Made by a program: the position numbers and the translations under genes. The notes under the pieces are model-generated. The model did no database searches. It was not told where the DNA came from and was given only the letters and a program-made list of their open reading frames with translations. From Alteromonas pelagimontana (GTDB taxonomy: Bacteria > Pseudomonadota > Gammaproteobacteria > Enterobacterales > Alteromonadaceae), in contig NZ_CP052766.1 in the NCBI RefSeq assembly GCF_002499975.2, positions 3,844,001-3,908,000 on the forward strand: DNA of 64,000 nt, written 5' to 3'. Of this stretch, positions 6,601 through 15,100 are shown in pieces; the stretch's first letter is position 1, and each line of letters opens with the position of its first letter.

Positions 6601-8769
6601 ATGTCACGCATATTGTTTGCTTGTGCTTCTACTGCACTGTTGCTTGTAGGTACCAACGTAATGGCAAAAGAAGGAATGTTTACTCCAGAGCAATTACCTC
6701 AAATAGCCGAAGATTTGAAAGCTACTGGATTAAATATACCGCCAGAGCGTTTGAGCGATCTTACGGCTTTTCCTATGGGCGCCATTGTTTCATTAGGCGG
6801 TTGCTCCGCGTCGTTTGTTTCGCCGAAAGGTTTAGCTGTAACTAACCATCACTGCGCACGAGGCTCTGTGCAGTACAATAGTACGCCAGAGCACAACTAT
6901 CTGGAAAATGGCTTTCTGGCGAAAACCATGAATGAAGAATTACCGGCTGCGCCTGGCACGAGAATGTGGGTGACGGTAGCATTCTCCGATGTTACCGAGC
7001 AGGTGCTCGGCGAGCTGGACAACGACATGTCCGGACGAGAGCGGTATGACGCCATCGAACAGAAGCAAAAAACACTCATCGCTGAATGTGAAGCCGAAGA
7101 AGGCTATCGCTGCTCCGTACCGGCATTTTTTGAGGGGCTTGAATATAAACTGATTAAACAAATGGAAATCCGAGATGTGCGTATTGCTTACGCGCCCGCT
7201 GATTCCATAGGGAAGTACGGTGGGGATATAGATAACTGGATGTGGCCACGTCATACTGGCGATTTTTCTTTTTACCGCGCTTATGTAGGACCAGACGGTA
7301 AACCAGCAGATTTCAGTAAAGATAACGTGCCATATCAGCCAAAACACATGTTGAAGGTTTCTGCCGCCGGTTTGAACGAAGGGGACTTCGTAATGGCAGT
7401 GGGATATCCGGGTTCTACAAATCGTTACGCTCGCCTGGCAACGGTAGACTATACCTTTGGCTGGATGTATCCAACTTATGTCGATTTAATTTCCACTTGG
7501 ATAGACACCATTGAAGACGCCGCCCCAGAAGGGAGCGAAGCGCGAATCAAGTACGAGTCAACTTTGGCCGGGCTGAATAACTTTTTGAAAAATACCGAAG
7601 GGCAGCTAGCGGGAGCAAAGCGGGTTGGCTTAGTTGAGCGGCGGGAAAAGCGCGAAAAATCGCTGAATCAATGGCTGCAAAATGCTGGAAATAAGCCGGA
7701 TCTCCTTGATGCCATTAGCGCGTTAGATGATGTGTCGGCGCAACAAGCGACGAAAAGTAAGCAGAATTTCTGGTATAACAATATTACGCGCTCCCAATTA
7801 CTTGCTGCTGCACAGACGTTGTATCGTAATGCGATTGAGCAGGCCAAACCTGATGCTGAACGAGAACCTGGGTTTCAGGAGCGTGATAGCTCTCGCCTTG
7901 AGCAAAGTATGCAGCGGATCGATCGCCGTTATGATGCCAAAGTTGATAAAGCCGTGTGGCAGAAATTTATCAATATGTACCGTGAGCAACCAGCTACAGC
8001 ACATATCGATGCTTTTGATGAAGCGCTGGGGTTAAGCGGCAAAAACGATGACAGCTCTTTAGATGCAACGCTGACGTCTTTTTATGAAAATACTCAGTTA
8101 GATGAAGCTAAATATCGTCTATCCCTGTTATCTGCTAATAAAGAGGAACTTGAAGCCAGTAATGATCCCTTCATAAAACTGGCAGTGGCGTTATACCCTA
8201 CCGAAATGAAAATAGAAAATGACGCCAAAGCCCTGGCCGGTAGAGCTGCCGCGCTGCAACCTAAGTATATGAGGGCAATTATCGATTGGCAGAAAGCGCA
8301 GAATAGTCTGGCTTATCCAGATGCCAACAGTACTTTGCGAGTCACTTACGGCACCGTGCTTGGCGGAAAGCCGAAAGATGGTCTCATTTATGAACCCTTT
8401 ACCCGGCTTGAGGGAATTCTCAAAAAGGACACCGCCACGGAGCCATTCAATTCACCTGCCAAGCAATTAAGACTGATTGAGGATAAGAAGTACGGCCCTT
8501 ATCAACTGGAAAGCATTGGTAGCGTACCGGTTAACTTTCTTACTGATTTAGATTCCACTGGCGGAAATTCTGGTTCCGCGACCTTAAACGCTGATGCGGA
8601 ATTGGTGGGACTGCTGTTCGATGGCACTTTTGAGAGCGTAAACTCCGACTGGGATTTCGACCCCAAAACCACTCGTACTATTCATGTGGATACCCGTTAC
8701 ATGCTGTGGGTAATGCAATATGTGGATAACGCGCAAAACCTCATTGATGAAATGACAATTGTAAAGTGA
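6601..8769 (+). CDS. Periplasmic S46-family dipeptidyl-peptidase (DPP7-like)
   Basis: The 722-residue protein has a signal peptide cleaved after MA at residue 22. The S46 serine peptidase features follow: VTNHHCA with the catalytic histidine (about 82), DNWMWPRHTGDFSFYR with the aspartate (about 211), and TGGNSGSATL with the serine (about 650). The family removes dipeptides from the N-terminus of oligopeptides in the periplasm. The residue that sets P1 preference in DPP7/DPP11 lies in LVGLLFDGTFE and is glycine here. That favours a DPP7-like taste for hydrophobic residues over the arginine of acid-specific DPP11. A ribosome site AAGGAAA precedes the ATG, and a 15-bp stem follows the stop. It fits a peptide-scavenging marine heterotroph. 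Confidence 0.92.
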   Translation: MSRILFACASTALLLVGTNVMAKEGMFTPEQLPQIAEDLKATGLNIPPERLSDLTAFPMGAIVSLGGCSASFVSPKGLAVTNHHCARGSVQYNSTPEHNYLENGFLAKTMNEELPAAPGTRMWVTVAFSDVTEQVLGELDNDMSGRERYDAIEQKQKTLIAECEAEEGYRCSVPAFFEGLEYKLIKQMEIRDVRIAYAPADSIGKYGGDIDNWMWPRHTGDFSFYRAYVGPDGKPADFSKDNVPYQPKHMLKVSAAGLNEGDFVMAVGYPGSTNRYARLATVDYTFGWMYPTYVDLISTWIDTIEDAAPEGSEARIKYESTLAGLNNFLKNTEGQLAGAKRVGLVERREKREKSLNQWLQNAGNKPDLLDAISALDDVSAQQATKSKQNFWYNNITRSQLLAAAQTLYRNAIEQAKPDAEREPGFQERDSSRLEQSMQRIDRRYDAKVDKAVWQKFINMYREQPATAHIDAFDEALGLSGKNDDSSLDATLTSFYENTQLDEAKYRLSLLSANKEELEASNDPFIKLAVALYPTEMKIENDAKALAGRAAALQPKYMRAIIDWQKAQNSLAYPDANSTLRVTYGTVLGGKPKDGLIYEPFTRLEGILKKDTATEPFNSPAKQLRLIEDKKYGPYQLESIGSVPVNFLTDLDSTGGNSGSATLNADAELVGLLFDGTFESVNSDWDFDPKTTRTIHVDTRYMLWVMQYVDNAQNLIDEMTIVK

Positions 8770-8776
8770 GTTCACG

Positions 8777-8812
8777 CGAATTAAGGGCGCGTTAGTCCGC
8801 GCCCTTAATTCG
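8777..8812. terminator. Perfect 15-bp hairpin after the S46 peptidase
   Basis: The arms at 8777-8791 and 8798-8812 (CGAATTAAGGGCGCG and its complement) pair without mismatch around a six-base loop, immediately after the stop codon. The distal AATT ends provide only a weak U tract in either direction. Confidence 0.7.
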
Positions 8813-8978
8813 ATCTCCTTGAAAAGCTTTCCGTGATATTGCGATCGGAGTTAATCAGGGCAGTGCGGATGATCGGTGACTCAAATTGCCATTGTAAATG
8901 AGTAACAAGAGGCGAGTATGACACTAGGAGATGACTAAAATCGAAAGTTAGCTGGTAGACGCGCGCGGGTAAGTAAAT

Positions 8979-10409
8979 TTGTTGCAGGCAGGGTTATGGT
9001 TTTGCGGTTGGGAGGTCACTATTTCAAGTTCGGATACGTCACATTTGGTTCCTGGGGATGAGGACCTATGGTTTCTGCCACTGGGAGGAACCGGAGAAAT
9101 CGGTATGAACCTCAACCTGTACGGGCACGCCGGGCACTGGTTGATGGTCGATTGTGGGGTATCATTTGATGAGCCGTTAGTACCACCTCATAAACCTGGC
9201 TCTCAAAGCAGTGATCGATACGAGGTAGTAGCACCAGATCCTGGTTTTATTGTTCAGCAAAGGGAGCGGCTATGCGGAATGGTAATAACGCATGCCCATG
9301 AAGACCATGTGGGCGCGGTACCCTATTTATGGCAGCGTTTTCGCTGCCCGATTTATACCACTGCTTTCACCGCTGAAGTGCTGCGCCGGAAATTGGCGCA
9401 GGTAGGCCTTAGTGCCAAGGTGCCAATTATCGAAGTATCTAGTGCTGCTGTATGTCAAATCGGGCCTTTCAGTGTTAGCTGGCTCGCCATGACTCACTCT
9501 ATTCCTGAACCTTATGCGTTGTTCATTGAAACGTTGGCTGGCAATGTATTACACACTGCGGATTGGAAAATCGATGCCCAGCCTGTTACTGGCAAAGCGT
9601 TTAATCCAAAGCTGTATCAACAACTCGCGAAGCGGAATGTTTTGGCAATGGTAGGAGATTCAACCAATGCTAACAAGCCGGGTTTTTCTATTTCAGAAAG
9701 AAGTTGCTATGACGGACTATTAGCTACCATAAAACCTAAGAAGGGTCGGGTAGTGGTAAGCTGCTTTGGAAGCAATATCGCCCGTTTATTATCTTTAGCC
9801 AAAGTGGCCGAAAAAACAGGCCGGTACATGGCACTGTTTGGGCGTTCTCTGTTAAATATGTATAGTATCGCTCGCTATCTGGAAATCTGGCCTGATACTC
9901 TAAAGGTTGTTGATTCTGCGCATATCGGTTATTTACCTCCCGAAGAAGTGTTAGTGGTAGCAACTGGCAGTCAGGGGGAGCCACGAGCCGCGTTACACCG
10001 GCTTGCAACAGACAATCATCCGCATCTTGCGCTTGCAAAGGGTGATACGGTAATTTTTTCCAGTATCGTTATACCTGGCAACGAAAAAGCGGTCGAAGCG
10101 CTTATGACCAGGTTTAACAGCAGTGGCATTATAACTGTGCAAAGTGAAGAAAGTGACTTGCCCATCCATGCCAGCGGGCATCCTTATGCCGAAGAATTAC
10201 GCCTTATGTTTTCATGGGTAAAGCCGCAGATAGCCATACCTGTACATGGTGAGCGAGAGCATCTGCTAGCGCATGCTGAAATAGCGAAATCAAGCGGGGT
10301 GCGTAAAAACTACGTCGGAGAAAACGGAGATTTATATCGTTTAGCCCCGCAAGCCGGAATTCGCCGTGGTGTGGTAAAAACGGGTCGAGTGCCTATTCGT
10401 CAATCTTAA
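8979..10409 (+). CDS. Ribonuclease J-like metallo-beta-lactamase/beta-CASP nuclease, short form
   Basis: The product has the RNase J motifs: FLPLGGTGEIGMNLNLYG at the N-terminus, HAHEDHVGA as the metal-binding motif, later MTHSIPE and HTADWKID, then the beta-CASP motifs VATGSQGEP, HASGHPYAEE and IPVHGE. RNase J is an endo- and 5'-exoribonuclease common in Firmicutes and alphaproteobacteria. It is scattered in gammaproteobacteria, which rely mainly on RNase E. At about 460-476 residues it lacks most of the usual C-terminal domain. The frame opens with TTG codons at 8979/8982 without a ribosome site. A textbook GGAGG at 9011-9015 instead places an ATT at 9021 as a likely rare start, giving a family-like N-terminus. 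No partner gene is adjacent. Confidence 0.85.
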   Translation: MLQAGLWFCGWEVTISSSDTSHLVPGDEDLWFLPLGGTGEIGMNLNLYGHAGHWLMVDCGVSFDEPLVPPHKPGSQSSDRYEVVAPDPGFIVQQRERLCGMVITHAHEDHVGAVPYLWQRFRCPIYTTAFTAEVLRRKLAQVGLSAKVPIIEVSSAAVCQIGPFSVSWLAMTHSIPEPYALFIETLAGNVLHTADWKIDAQPVTGKAFNPKLYQQLAKRNVLAMVGDSTNANKPGFSISERSCYDGLLATIKPKKGRVVVSCFGSNIARLLSLAKVAEKTGRYMALFGRSLLNMYSIARYLEIWPDTLKVVDSAHIGYLPPEEVLVVATGSQGEPRAALHRLATDNHPHLALAKGDTVIFSSIVIPGNEKAVEALMTRFNSSGIITVQSEESDLPIHASGHPYAEELRLMFSWVKPQIAIPVHGEREHLLAHAEIAKSSGVRKNYVGENGDLYRLAPQAGIRRGVVKTGRVPIRQS

Positions 10410-10753
10410 AAATTCTTGTTAGCCGCATCAGTTCGCAAGTTATTGTCTTAACGGGCAGAGCGTAGCTTTGAAAATAGCGAACGATTTCCCTGGCGTGGCT
10501 GTACTGCGTCCTGTGGTTCATCCGTCGTGGTTCATCTGTACATATTCTGTAGCCACCGCAGTGATGCAGTGCTTCTTTGTCAGCTGACAGCAGGGCGCGG
10601 GCCGAATAAAAATCAAGCTATGCAAATTGGTATCAAATCATCAGCCAGGTAATCGAAAAAAACCTTCACGTAAACGAACCTTCTGTCGATAAAGCATTAG
10701 TAGTACTTCAATGATGAAGCAATATTCTAAAACCAACTATCAAAGGAACTATC
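10410..10753. other. Intergenic region with a direct repeat
   Basis: No gene is visible in these 344 bases. TGGTTCATCCGT (10514-10525) is repeated as TGGTTCATCTGT (10528-10539), 14 bases apart. This could be a tandem binding site, but it has no clear promoter context. Confidence 0.35.
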
Positions 10754-10954
10754 ATGAAAAAGATCATTAAAATTGCAGTAGTCTCAGTTATCGGGTTATT
10801 ATCAACAACCGTAGCGGCAGCGCAGCTTGATAGAGGAGCTTCGGCAAGCTTTGTAGAAAATATTTGCGCCACTGTCCCTCTGCTTTGTAGTATGACTACC
10901 AATGGTAATGGCAGTGGTAATGAACTACCGAAGCCCGGAGATAAAAGGAAATAA
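10754..10954 (+). CDS. Small secreted peptide precursor, two-cysteine
   Basis: The 66-residue product has a clear Sec signal peptide: MKKIIKIAVVSVIGLLSTTV followed by AAA, with cleavage likely before QLDRG. It leaves a mature peptide of about 43 residues. That peptide contains two cysteines (ICATVPLLC) that could form one disulfide, then a Gly/Asn-rich stretch and a basic C-terminus (KPGDKRK). AAGGAAC precedes the ATG. The stop overlaps the next start as TAATG, so it is translationally coupled to a membrane protein gene. I recognise no family. Its size and coupling allow a signalling, bacteriocin-like or membrane-partner role, but none is shown. Confidence 0.7.
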   Translation: MKKIIKIAVVSVIGLLSTTVAAAQLDRGASASFVENICATVPLLCSMTTNGNGSGNELPKPGDKRK

Positions 10955-11457
10955 TGGCAGATATTCTCAATATCGTACCATCGACAACGCTGCTCTATTT
11001 AGCAGCGTTGTTTGTTTATACCTTATGTGTAAAAAAATTAACGGCTTTTTCCTTTATATTTGTTGGAGTGCTTATTCTTGAAATCCTACACGTAGGATTA
11101 GAGTTTTACTTATATAGCAGTAATGAATATAGCAGCTACTATGAATTAGTTTACTACTCCTGGTATATTGGATTCGCTGCAACAGACTTTTTATTTATTT
11201 GGGTTGCTTGTTTATGGAGCAGAAAGGCGCAAGTTCCTTTTGATACGATTAGTAAAGTTGTTTTATGGCTTCATGGTTTTATGGGAGTTATTCAAATCGT
11301 ACGCCTTGTTGAAAGAAGTTATATCGACAGCTATTTAATGTCTTTGATGTATAGTAATAGTATCGTATTGATTAACATGATTATCGCTCTACTGCTTATT
11401 GGTTTTGTAGCGAAAGTAATATTAGAAAATTTACGTCAAAGTTTCCGATCCCTCTAG
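10954..11457 (+). CDS. Five-helix membrane protein of unknown family, paralogue 1
   Basis: The 167-residue protein is almost entirely hydrophobic, with about five membrane segments near residues 8-27, 31-54, 62-88, 98-118 and 126-157. Conserved-looking features are YYSWYIGFAATDFLFI and VIQIVRLVERSYIDS, both echoed in the next gene, its paralogue. Charged residues cluster in the short loops, and it has no recognisable catalytic motif. The start overlaps the stop of the small secreted peptide gene, with AAAGGA upstream, so the pair is coupled. The DNA here is distinctly richer in A and T than the flanking genes, which may mean recent acquisition. No function is assigned. Confidence 0.7.
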   Translation: MADILNIVPSTTLLYLAALFVYTLCVKKLTAFSFIFVGVLILEILHVGLEFYLYSSNEYSSYYELVYYSWYIGFAATDFLFIWVACLWSRKAQVPFDTISKVVLWLHGFMGVIQIVRLVERSYIDSYLMSLMYSNSIVLINMIIALLLIGFVAKVILENLRQSFRSL

Positions 11458-11501
11458 CAGTTACTGGAAAACGTCGCTATCCATTCTCTTTAAAAAATAT
11501 T

Positions 11502-11996
11502 ATGTCCTTTGATATATCACCGATAACCATTATCAACCTTACATGTCTTATTGTCTATTCTGCCGTTGTTCGACGCTTAACGAGCTTCACTTACGTGATG
11601 GTGGGCATTATTGCTATTGAGGCTCTACATCAAGCTCTTACCTTAACATTAATGCCTTTGGCTAACAGCGAACATCATAATTATCTAATTTTCTCATTAT
11701 GGTACTTAGGTTTCGCGTTTTCGGATTTTCTTTGTGTGGGTCTGGTGATACTGGGAGTGAAATATTCCCGCCAAAAAATGGAACGAGCATCGAAGTTTAT
11801 TTTAGGGCTACTAATTGCCTTTGGGGTATTCCAAGTGGTGCGTTACATCGAGCGATTGCTCATAGATTCGGAATTTATGGGATACGTGTACGCTTACGTT
11901 ATAGTGGCTATGAATTATTTTGTATCTTTAATTTTAGTTATATATATCGGTAAGTGTATATATGAGCGAATAATCAATGATAGTTCCTATGGCTGA
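11502..11996 (+). CDS. Five-helix membrane protein of unknown family, paralogue 2
   Basis: The 164-residue protein repeats the plan of its upstream neighbour. TM1 carries VVRRLTSFTYVMVGIIAIE, matching VKKLTAFSFIFVGVLILE. LWYLGFAFSDFLCV matches WYIGFAATDFLFI, and VFQVVRYIERLLIDSEF matches VIQIVRLVERSYIDSYL. The conserved VRxxER-xxID block sits between TM4 and TM5, probably at the membrane face. The genes are 44 bases apart in the same direction and are best read as a tandem duplication. No ribosome site stands out before the ATG. A large cyclic di-GMP protein gene follows after 128 bases. Function is unknown. Confidence 0.7.
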   Translation: MSFDISPITIINLTCLIVYSAVVRRLTSFTYVMVGIIAIEALHQALTLTLMPLANSEHHNYLIFSLWYLGFAFSDFLCVGLVILGVKYSRQKMERASKFILGLLIAFGVFQVVRYIERLLIDSEFMGYVYAYVIVAMNYFVSLILVIYIGKCIYERIINDSSYG

Positions 11997-12124
11997 TAAT
12001 AATGGTTAAAATGCGCAGGTTGCATCACGGTATGCTTTTCGTTCAATCGTTATTACGGAGGATGATGTTTACAAGAAAGAATCTTAGGCGTTTTTCATGC
12101 CTTACGTAGTATGAGGATACCCCT

Positions 12125-15100
12125 GTGGCCTTAAAACAATATAAAAACAAATCATGGCTACTGCAGGGGACAAACGTGCTTTTGCAGCGCATGGTTTTCT
12201 TTTTCTCGGTGCTGGTATGCTGCTTCAGCAGCATTTCTTTTGCCGATCCTCTTGTTCAGGATCCCAACTTCACTTATCTGTCTACGCGGCAAGGCCTCAG
12301 CCAGGACACAGTCAACGACATTCTCGTGGATAGAACCGGCTTTGTGTGGATTGCCACCGAAGGCGGCCTGGATCGCTGGGATGGATATCGATACGACCAT
12401 ATCGCTGGTCCTGATCAGGTATTTACCAATGCCAGCATCACCAAACTATTCATGGATAGCCACGGTAACCTTTGGATCAGCACGTATAGCTCAGGCATCT
12501 TCCGCTACAATTTAAACACCAATACTATTCAAAATGTTCTCTCTGCCCCGTTTAAATACGAGCCTGAGTGGATCCAATCGGCAGCGTCCTTTCAAGAGGA
12601 AGACTCTGGCAACGTCATTATTGCAATCGATCAAAAAGTCTATCGTTATAATGTGCGGGATAATACCGCCACAGTGATTTTTGAACTTCCTGACGCAATG
12701 ATAAAGGAAGGAAACTATATTCGCATGGCACTCGTTGTTGATGAAACAATGTTACTGGCGACAGAACGCGCGTTACTGGCGGTAAATTTTCGAGATCCGG
12801 AAAGCCAACCGGAAGCGGTAGATTATCTTGGCGGATCACTTCCTAACCGCGACAAACGAGATTCTAAATATCTCTTTATCGATGAGAAGCGCAATTTTTT
12901 TGTGGGCACCGTTGAAGGGTTGTACGTGACGCCCCTGGATAATTTACTCGCGAGTTTAAAGAAGCCTGGATCGACTGCGCGATTCAAAGAGGTAGTGCCG
13001 TACCGCAATATCTGGGAAATTACTCAAGGCGCAGGAAACAACCTATGGCTTGGAACTGATATAGGCCTGATGTCTTTAAAGCAAAACGAGCAGGGGCAAT
13101 GGGAGTCGGCCCATGTTTTGGAACCCAATAATGGCAAAGATGAGCTGGCGAAAAAAGATATAAAAGCAGTTACCGTTGATAAGACTAATAACCTTTGGTT
13201 AGGTAGCTCTTATGGTGGCGCCCTTTATTGGTCTGCTAACAGCCTTTCTATTTTTACTGTTCAGAACAATTACCGTCGTCAAGATGATGTGCTGAGCAAC
13301 AATACTATATGGAGCATATATCAAAGTGATCCGCAAACGTTATGGCTGGGGACCGACAATGGGCTAACTAAGTACCGACAGGATTCTAACACGTCTGAGC
13401 TTTTCTTAATGTCTTCCGGTGTCAAAGCTGCCAGAACGGATACCACCATTGAAAAAGTTTTTAAAGGCAGCGGCAATACCTTGATTCTGCAAACGTTGGA
13501 CGGGTTACGTTTGTTTGACATTAAGACCAGTAAAACGCAGGTTTTACCGGTTAATGACATCCAACAACAAAGCGAACTTGAAAAGTGGACTGGCGCAGCA
13601 GCGATGGATTCAAAAGGTAGATTATTTTTCATTGGCGATAAAAGCTTCTATCGTTACGACACTTCCAGCCAAGAACTGATCGAGCTGAACTTTGATGAAC
13701 CCACTGTTAATGTGCCATTTTCATACGGATTTATTGCTGCTCCCGACTTTTATAACGGCAGTGTATTTTTGTCTATGTTGGACGGCCTTTGGTTAGTTGA
13801 TGAGGATACTTTCAAACTAACACTCGTATATCGGTATCCTCCCGAACAACGAAATAACGCCGTGGCTGTTACCTCATTGGTTGTCGATCGGGAGCGAAAT
13901 ATACTGTGGCTAGGGTTTCCACGATTTGGTTTGCTGGGTCTGGATGCGACGACATTTGAGTTAAAACATCATTTTCATAAAGACAATCTCCTTTCCACCA
14001 ATATCGTCTATTCGTTGCAGCAGGATAAACAAGGCTTTTTATGGTTTAGCTCACATAGCGGGTTGCACCGTTTTTCGCCGGATACTAAGCAAGTTAGTAA
14101 CTTTATCTATGGTCAGGATCTGGAAGTTTCAGAATTTAATGAGGATGCCGTACTTGAACTAGATGACGGCAGACTGGCTTATGGCTCCACAAACGGGCTA
14201 ATAATTTTTGATCCAGAGAAAATTGCAGCAGAAGCGGACCGAAATCGTTTTACCCCGACCATGGCAATTAGTTCCGTAGAACTGGATTCCCGCAAGCTCA
14301 ACACTCCTATGATAAATTTATCGGGAAAGCATTTTGAGCTACAGCATGATGACTTTGGCGTTTCCATCCATTTCTCATCTTTGTTCATGAGCCAGTACCA
14401 TGATGAAGTTTACCGTTACAACTTGTCACGGGGGAACGACATAATTAGCGAAGCAAAGACCAAAGACAACAATGTTATTTTTGCTTTCCTGGCACCAGGA
14501 ACCTACCGATTTGAAGTCAGTCCTGCGGTGCAGCAATTTGATTATACGGTGATGCCAGCCGCCATTACTTTCACGATTCCCTACCCGCCGATGCGCTCGC
14601 CGCTAGCATATAGTATTTACGTAGGCGCAATTTTGCTAACGCTTCTTTTGTATTTTTATCATCGTCAGCGTCAGCTTAATCGGCTGCATCAAGCGCAGCA
14701 TCAAGTGCGTTTGTTTGGTGACGCATTTAAGCAGACCCGGGATTGGGTAATAATTTTTGATGCCAACATGGTTCCCGTTGCCGCAAACCCGGCATGCAAG
14801 CATGTGTTTGGGATTGAACCCGATCAACATCTGGATCGCCAGCTAAATCGTCTTTATCAGCGTTTTCCCAAACTGCAACGCCAGTTATCCGGCAGGTTAT
14901 CAAATTTACGTGCGGGAGAGTTCTGGAAAAATGAAGATGTTATCGAAGGCGCCGACGGACGTCGCTACGATGTTCTGGTTGATATCACTGCCATTACAGA
15001 AGATAAAAACAGCGCCAAGGTTGATCATTATCTCGTAGTTATTTCTGATATCAGCGAACAGAAGAATGCTGAGCGAAAACTGTTGAAAATCGCTAATTAC

